The notes beneath the pieces are model-generated. The model did not search any database and had not been told where the DNA came from. It worked only from the letters and a program-made list of their open reading frames with translations. From Gordionus sp. m RMFG-2023 (Eukaryota > Nematomorpha > Gordioida > Chordodea > Parachordodidae): a DNA stretch of 64,000 bases. The DNA lies in contig NC_088775.1 of the NCBI RefSeq assembly GCF_954871325.1, forward strand, positions 30,419,561-30,483,560, read 5' to 3'. The position numbers and the translations under genes were made by a program. Each line of letters begins with the position of its first letter. Position 1 is the stretch's first letter. This document shows positions 56,952 through 64,000 of this stretch, piece by piece.

Positions 56952-57266
56952 GGAAAACTTTATAGGCGCAAAGATACATATAATAACCTTTACTATCTCA
57001 GGGGGCTCAACTAAAAAAATTATGGGGGGGGGCAAGGCCCTCCATACTCTCTAATTTGCGGGCATTGGGCCTGCTTTTGCCCAGTATTTGGCTGGGTTTT
57101 ATATTAATATACTTTTTTTAAATTGCTCACTCTGAACAATTATTCTGAATTTCATATAGCATATAAATAATTAAAACGATACAAAACATTTCTAAAAATA
57201 AAATTTTTTAATACAAAATCTATTTATTACCGTATAAAATGGTTAATTAATTCATATATATGCCTC
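56952..57266. other. Flank with a G-run element piece, no gene
   Basis: 56998-57110 carries CAGGGGGCTCAACTAAAAAA, a nine-G run and CTCTAATTTGCGGGCATTGG, in the style of the MITE ends described elsewhere. The rest is A/T-rich. Confidence 0.35.
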
Positions 57267-57632
57267 GGTTCCCGTTCTAAATCGCTAAAAATTGGGAATC
57301 TGGCTTATATCTCTTAGAAAATTTTAGTAAACTTGAAATTAATATTAATAGATGCTAGTGGAGAAAACACTTGCATTTAAGTTGAAAATTTTAAAATAAT
57401 CGCTAAAATGGAGAAAATATCATCCAAAATCCCAATTTGATTCCCCAAACTGGAATTTTGGATGATATTTCCTCCATTTTAGATGTTTTTTAAATTTTCA
57501 ATTTAAATGCAAGTGTTTTCTCCACTAATCTATTAATATTAATTTCAAATTTACTTTTAAAATTTTCTAAGAGATATAAGCCAGATTCCCAATTTTAAGC
57601 GATTTTTGTTTTAGCGATTTAGAACCTATCCC
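57267..57632. mobile_element. Hairpin MITE, 366 bp, 8-bp TSD
   Basis: Arms of about 170 bp are nearly perfect inverse copies (GTTCTAAATCGCTAAAAATT...; centre at about 57443 between ATCCAAAATCCCAATTTGAT and TGGAATTTTGGATGATATTT). It is flanked by TATGCCTC (57259-57266 and 57633-57640). Ends are GGTTCCCGTTCTAAATCGC and GCGATTTAGAACCTATCCC. No coding capacity; 8-bp TSD suggests hAT mobilisation. Confidence 0.9.
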
Positions 57633-57939
57633 TATGCCTCAATTGATAATGGTTTTTAAACCACATAATATAATATAATTCATAGCAACTTACATTGAGA
57701 AAAGGTCATGAAACTAATATAACTCTCTATTACTATTTTAGACAATGTTTTATAGAATGGATAAATAAGAAAAAATTTATAGAGCTAACCAAATCAACAA
57801 TTCTTGAAGAAGAGATTATAAACGCAATCCAAATCATAAAACTATATGGTGGTTAGAGCTTCCTCTTAGATGATATGATGGAAGATAGATAAGTAATCGA
57901 GAAAATTATTGTGAGATATTAAATTCTAAAAGATTATCT

Positions 57940-59245
57940 TCCAAAAGATTATCTTCCATTTAATAATATATAAACGACTACACAGTTGACCATTATAACT
58001 TATCTAAAATATGCAATCATATGCTCTCAGCAGCTGTAGTAATAATCCTAACTTACATTGCCACATAAATAATAGATACTGGTTAATTTGCAGTCATAGC
58101 TATGACACACACGATGTTAACTCATATCAGAATTTGTTATGTTAGATAAATTGATAAAAACACTAAAAAATTTTGGAAAAAATTATGTGAATATATTGAA
58201 GCCTTAAGTTATTTACACGGAAAGGATACCATATTAGAAATAAAATATTTTCACCAGAGTGATATACTGAAAGCAATTAAGATTTTATATATTTGTCGCA
58301 CCACCTCGAGTTGGTATATTATGTCTTAAAAAAATAGTAGTTTGTAATAATATAAAAAATACACTCGTATTAAAAATTTAACTCGAAAAAATAGCTTTCC
58401 TAAAAACCTGTAAAAAAAAAAAGAATAAATCTGATTTATTATATCTATTGTGGGATGAGTAATAAGATGTTTATTTTTATTAATATTTTTAAATAAATAG
58501 ATGGTGTTAAAGAATTGAATGCAAATTGAGACTTATATTTATCATCAAAAGCATTTATTAGTAAAATTTATTAAAATATAAATTGTAATATATTATATAA
58601 CTGTCAAATATGTCTGTAAAAGTGGCATTTTATCTATTATTTTATAACCATTTATATATAATAGGGGATTATAAACTTTATGTCTACTTTTTTATAAAGA
58701 AATCTCCTATACTTATTTGGAATTTAAAAATATTTTTTAGGAAGAGGCATGCCAAATAAATTTAAAAATGAATAATACAGTTGATCAGTGATTTTGAACT
58801 CGGCTAATTACAATATTAAATTTGCTAATTTTAAATTAATAAATGATTCTATTTATTTCATTAGGGTTATATAATAATTTAAATAAAAAAAGCCAATAAT
58901 GTTTAAACTATTAATGCTAAACTAATATTTAGCGAGTGATATTGATATTACAAAATTTGATTGCAAGCTGACATGGTGTAATAATTTATATGTAATAATC
59001 TAATCCAATAATTAAAATAGTATTTACTTATTAAAAATTTAGATAGTCTTATTAATTTTTAAATAATAAAATTAAGTCTAAATATTACGTAATAGAATTA
59101 TAAAAGAAATAGTTCAGGGGGGCAATCAGAACAATTTATTTGTAGTTCAAGGGGATATTAAGGAGCCATTAAAAAATGCTTCAGAGGGCTATTCAAATTT
59201 TTTAGGGGGCTCGAGCCCTTGCGCGCCCCTCTCGTGACGCCACTG
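57940..59245. mobile_element. Non-autonomous element, copy A
   Basis: Collinear with 61826-63989 over most of its length: CATATGCTCTCAGCAGC, ATACTGGTTAATTTGCAGTC, GACACACACGATGTTA, AAATAGATGGTGTTAA, ATATATAATAGGGGAT and the ending GGGGCTCGAGCCC...GTGACGCCACTG at 59245. The family has no recognisable protein. It contains the uninterrupted site ACTTATATTTATC (about 58532). Confidence 0.75.
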
Positions 59246-60170
59246 AATATCATTAAAATAATAAATAGATTACTATGTATCTTCCCTTCGTCAGCTATCC
59301 AAAATAATAAGAAAGAAAGCAGAAATATAGGGAATAATTGTTCGAATTTAACAAGTGAATAGCTTCATAAAAATATATCATTAAGAATATCTATACTATA
59401 TCTTTTTTAAATAATTAAATAATAAAAACTATGGCGTCATCAAAACCTGTACGGCCGGGGGGGGGGGTGTAGTCTGAGTACAAATAACGTGGAATTAGAG
59501 ATGGGCATGAATCACAAATAGTGGTAAGTAACAAATGGCGATTGATCACAAAGCATGAGATATCAGAGTTTTATAAGACGGGGAAATATAATATAGGCAT
59601 GGTTCTGAGTAAGTAAGTTAGAAAAAACATCAATGTATAGCCATAATATAAATGGGTGTATTTCCAATAGCTAATTAGAGGTATATTGCGAATACAGACA
59701 AATATTGTTAGAGGAATCAATTTGGCAAGTTTTTTATATGGTAGAACCTTAAGTATAAAACTTATATAATTATGTAAATAATAAATATCGCTTATCATGT
59801 ATCGTTATTTTATGATTTGTGCAAAGTAAAATAGAGGGGAATATTGTGGAAAGATACCAATTAGTAAATTTGCTGGTGGCAAACCCGTCTACACAATCTA
59901 CCCTTGCCCCCCCCCCTAAAAATAACCATGATCCTATAGTGATATTAATAAAATTAATTTTATTTATTACCTCACAACAAAATTCTAATTACAATTTAAT
60001 TTTTCAGATTTATTTAGGCTAAAACAATTAAAAAATTGTAGGTGATGATCAACTTGTTACTAACGTTTCTAAAAATAAGCCACAATCGTGTATAAATTAA
60101 TTAATATTTAAGATACTGCAATCTTTTAATAATTTAATAAAATGAAATAACATAACAAAATTATATATAT
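59246..60170. other. A/T-rich stretch, no gene seen
   Basis: Holds a G run (59458-59469) and a C run (59909-59918), probably decayed element ends. The minus-strand frame at 59571-59798 is hydrophobic and looks like a chance frame. Confidence 0.45.
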
Positions 60171-60174
60171 GTGA

Positions 60175-60385
60175 AGAGCAATCTAAATATTATATTCGTA
60201 AAATTTTTAAAAAGATCAATTTCACTAGATATTAATAGTAGATTTTGTAAAAAAGGGTCCAAAATTATATTCCACTTTCGAGACTTGTTTATTTTCACTT
60301 TAATAGCTCTTTCGGCTGAACAGGAAGTAGTAGGAAGGGTTAATAAATTTTTATATAATAGATTCAAATTAGAATAAGAATTCAA
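60175..60385 (-). pseudogene. hAT dimerisation domain fragment
   Basis: Minus strand: LLTLPTTSCSAERAIKVKIN, then LDPFLQNLLLISSEIDLFK. LPTTSCSAER and the L..LLLIS.E.DL ending are the hAT C-terminus, closest in wording to the pseudogene at 34060-37840. An in-frame deletion removes the Ser after AERAI-. The rest of the transposase is absent. Confidence 0.7.
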
Positions 60386-60389
60386 TTGA

Positions 60390-61825
60390 TTTAAAAGTGG
60401 GCATGGTAAATAATAAAAAAGAATATTTTAGTCATTTATTTGTTTTGGGCATAATTTTGTTGTTGATACCTTCTTCTGTAGTTTGACTATTTGCAATACC
60501 TTTAATAATATACAATTTCAGATAAAATATTATTAAATTATTTTCAACAATATATAATGTATTATACCACAAAACATCTTGGCATGAGTGCTTGTTCCTT
60601 TAAATATAATAAGCGAAAATTGTTATATTCATTAATAATATTTTGGGCATCCAATTGAAAAATAATACATCGATAATTTTCATTTTATATTCTTTCATTA
60701 TCCATGATCTAGCGGGGGTAAAAGTACATGTTTGTGATAAAAAATTTACATGTAATCAAATCGTTCAGATAAGTGACTTATTTTACATTTAATAGAACCA
60801 TTTTATATCTATAAAGCTAAATAATAATTTTAGAAAATATTTAATCAACTTATTTTTTTTTGCTTAACATAACTATTGAGTTTGTTCTAATTTGAATATT
60901 GATTTCATACTAAACAAATCAGTTACAAAATTATTCTTTTTTAAAAAACTATTAGATATGGAGGTAATTTAAAAAAAATATTGTCCCAATTAGCTTATTT
61001 ATAGAAATAGTAACTAATATTAACCTCTAAGTCTCTTTATTTTATTTTTTATGGTGGTATAATTTTGTTACCAGAGCCATAGTTACCAAGCCTTCATCTC
61101 AATATAAACCTCATGTGTGTATTTCAATATTATTTCAAAATAAATAGACTTAGCACTTCAATAATCCGATGGCGTCTATGAGACCCTAGGCCTGTAAGAA
61201 TTGATATTACATAAAATGGTTAATTATTAGGATCTGGAATCTTCAGTGGCTTCATCAAACATATCTTAGAATCAATATTCCAAATTTTATATATTTTGGT
61301 TGAGTAGTTTCTAAGATATAAGCATTTTGTGACTGATCGTCTATTAGACCTGTAAAAATTGGATAAAATCGTCATTTATTTATTGATACCATGACAGAAT
61401 AATTAAACAAAATAAGACAGAATTTTATTATCATAAATCACATTTTATTTTTATTATAAATTACATTTTTTTTATTAACTCTTTAACCAAAAACAATTTT
61501 TCTTTTTATATCTTTTTATCAACAATAAAAAAAATAACCAATTATATGAAATACAAATTGATATTAAAAAAATTTAACGTTAAATGATTATAAAATAATG
61601 TTAATATAAAATTTTCACCGATTAAATTTAAATACAAAGTGATTAAAAAAGGGGTCAAGTTAAAATGATATATAAAAAAATGTTAATATAATATTTTCAC
61701 CGAAATATATAATCTCTATTATTTAACAAGACCCCATTAGAGGACTTGCGTCATTTTTCGCGATTTTTTTCTTTAATTCTTGTTAATAATTCATCTGCAA
61801 TGGAAGAGGTGCTTGGGTCATAAAG
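60390..61825. other. A/T-rich stretch, no gene seen
   Basis: A block with AATATTTTCACCGA(T/A)TA occurs twice (61610 and 61690). Nothing else recognised. Confidence 0.45.
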
Positions 61826-63989
61826 ATTATCTTCCATTTTTAATTATATATGAACGACTAGACAGTTATTGCTCATTTAAATTATGCAATAAAATGCTCT
61901 CATCAGCAAGAGTAATAATCTTAAATTAAATAGCCACACAAATATTAGATACTGGTTAATTTGCAATCATAGACATGACACTCACGATGTAATCTCATAC
62001 CAGAATTTATTATGTTATATAAATTGATAAAACAAAAACACTAAAGAAATAATTATGCAAATATATTGAAGTCTTGACCTATCACAGTAAGGTTGCCATA
62101 TTAGAAATGAATCATTTTGTAACTAAAAAATAAGGACTAGAGTGTATGCCGAAAGTAATTAAGATTTATATAATATTCTTGCACCACCTATAGTTGGTAT
62201 ATTATATCTTAAAATAATAGTAGTTTATTAATAATATCAAAAATATAATCGTATTAAAAATTTAACTCAAAAATGTTTTACAAAAAGAAAAAATATCTTT
62301 CCTAATAACACATAAAAAAGAGAAGGAAAAAAAGTTATCTAATAAAATTACATTGATTGAAGTGAATAATAAGATGTTTAATTATTTAACAATATTTTTA
62401 AAAAATAAATAGATGTGGTGTTAATGAATTAATTGCAAATTTTTACTTATATTCATAGGCGTAGCCAGGATTTTCCTAAGAGGGGGGGGGGTTAAAAGCA
62501 TGGTAATAATTTATTCCAATCAAATATAAGAAATTTATTTATAAAAAGTAAGTAGACATATAATTGATATTCCTCTATTATATAGAATTAGTTACAAAAT
62601 ACTAGGTAAAATTCCACTTTTGCAGACATATTTGACAGTTAGAGAATATTTTACAGTTAATATTTTAACAAATTTTACTAATCAATGCTCTTGATAATAA
62701 ATATAGCAACAATTTGCATTCAATAATTTAACGCCATCTATTTATTTTAAATATCATCCCACAATGTCTTAAAATATATTTTTTGATGTCCTTATCAATA
62801 TTTTATAGTTTTCTGTTAAATATATAATTCGCTATATTGATAAATATTATTTGATTGTCATATAATAATTGATAAAATTAGATAAACTGTAAATCTACGT
62901 ACGACATATAATATTCCACTGTTTGTATTGTGCTTTAATTTTTTTATTTAATTTATAATTTAATTTTATATAGTTTTATAATTACATTTTACTTTTATTA
63001 GGATAAATAAATTTAAATTACTCACTTTATAAAAAATTATATTTGATATATTTTATTAATTTAGTAATTTTATAGATCTATTAATATAATTATAATACAT
63101 TTCACGTTTGTTTTAAGACTTATCTTTGGCTCATATTCCATTTCTTTAAAAACATTTTTGGTTCACTTTTTTTTATATAAATGCTTTTTTCCAAAAATGT
63201 ATAAATTATGATGAATAGTTTTAGTTTAAAAAAATATCAACATTTACATTCTTTCTTTCAAATTATTGTTTAGGATATATGCATACATTTTTGGGGGTCA
63301 GGTAGTGGGGGCAGGACTAAGGGATATTTTTTATTAGCTTGAAATGATATTCACAAAAAGTGATAAATTTCTGAAGGGGGGGGATTTCCTCTTGTCCCCC
63401 ACCTGGCTACGCCTATGCTTATATTTATTATCAAAAGCATTGCTTAGTAAAGTTTATTAAAATATACTGTAATATATTCTATAACGGTCAAAAAAGTCTG
63501 TAAAATGGCATTTTACCTAATACTTAGTAACTAATTATATATAATATAGGAATATCAACTAAAAATGGTTAATTTTCAATTAATAACTGATTATATTTAT
63601 TTAATTAGAAAATAATTTAAATAATAAAAATAAATTAAGCTTCAACTGTTAATGCTAAATTGATATTTAGACATTATGAATTATATTGTTATCCTATTTT
63701 TAACACAGGATTTCATTGCAAGTGATATAGTGAAAATATAATTTATATATATTAATCTAATCTAATAATTTAAATAGCACTCATTTAATAATATTTAGAT
63801 AGTCTTATTAATTTTTAAATAATAAAATCAAATCTATATATAATAATTAATAGAATTATAAAAGAAATTGTTCAGGGAGTTATCAAAAAAATAATTTTTT
63901 GTTCAAGGCGATACTAGGGACCTATTTAAAAAAAATTTTTTTACGCTTCTAAGGGCTCGAGCCCTCCCCCCCCCCTTGTGACGCTACTG
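61826..63989. mobile_element. Non-autonomous element, copy B, carrying a nested insert
   Basis: Direct-orientation homologue of 57940-59245, ending GGGCTCGAGCCCT...GTGACGCTACTG at 63989. It is interrupted at 62454-63417. Without the insert it is about 1.19 kb. Confidence 0.75.
62454..63417. mobile_element. 964-bp element nested in copy B, 8-bp TSD
   Basis: TIRs are CATAGGCGTAGCCAGG and CCTGGCTACGCCTATG; TSD CTTATATT (62446-62453 and 63418-63425). Copy A retains the empty site. The interior 62525-62770 is an inverted copy of the host family itself (matches the inverse of 63421-63560). G runs follow each end. No transposase. Confidence 0.95.
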
Positions 63990-64000
63990 GGTAAGTCTAA

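Noticed and set aside
13226-63978. Poly-G/poly-C runs as G-quadruplex regulatory sites
   Set aside because: They occur repeatedly at the ends of MITE-like elements (next to TACGCC or GTGACGCC termini), so their presence is explained by element ends; regulatory use is unsupported.

Overview
This is nuclear DNA from an animal, most likely an arthropod or another invertebrate, very rich in A and T (about four fifths by eye) and dominated by mobile elements in all states of decay. Evidence: one intron-split host-type gene remnant (a Star/FkbM-methyltransferase-like gene), piggyBac, FLYWCH-MULE, OTU-MULE, several hAT lineages, a Ty3/gypsy element, a reverse transcriptase with a restriction-like endonuclease, a tRNA-derived SINE and many MITEs. 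There are no operons, no bacterial gene density and no rRNA or functional tRNA. I cannot name the species. No reading frame longer than about 600 codons exists and nearly every protein-coding stretch is broken, so the window is mostly a record of successive insertions rather than a working gene set.

Layout. 1-3920: a foldback-like palindrome whose arms end in ~119-bp tandem arrays, one array on each side in opposite orientation. 4825-7518: a 2.7-kb element with ~310-bp terminal inverted repeats (TIRs) and an 8-bp target-site duplication (TSD), class unknown. 7560-8330: a ~198-bp tandem repeat and a tandem tRNA-derived SINE. 9612-17666: exons of a Star-like gene on the plus strand; its first visible intron holds two hAT remnants and its last exon is split by a 2.8-kb piggyBac element flanked by TTAA. 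18342-25685: a MITE, satellite-like and dispersed repeats, and a GCGAA-motif repeat tract. 25686-30952: a 5.3-kb palindrome built from a FLYWCH-MULE element. 32291-34190: a MITE, tandem repeats and an unidentified 100-codon frame. 34060-37840: a minus-strand hAT transposase pseudogene interrupted at 34199-37255 by a TIR element (8-bp TSD) whose cargo is a reverse transcriptase/endonuclease.

40821-56946 is a three-level nest. A minus-strand Ty3/gypsy element (LTRs 40821-41065 and 56710-56946, 5-bp TSD TTAAG) received a ~1.16-kb hAT element (41370-42531) and, between RNase H and integrase, an OTU-domain MULE (43932-53433, 9-bp TSD TCATCATGA). A 3.6-kb hAT element (44167-47798, TSD TTTAGAAT) then landed in the MULE's left terminal repeat. 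Removing each insert and one copy of its TSD joins the sequences cleanly. 57267-57632 is a hairpin MITE, and 57940-59245 and 61826-63989 are two direct copies of one non-autonomous family, the second carrying a 964-bp insert with a perfect 8-bp TSD whose empty site is preserved in the first copy.

The most unusual structures are the RT/endonuclease frame inside hAT-like termini, the MULE palindrome whose two arms carry different lesions, the terminal satellite arrays with a related array 17 kb away, and the nested insertion series, which gives a relative order of transposition events.
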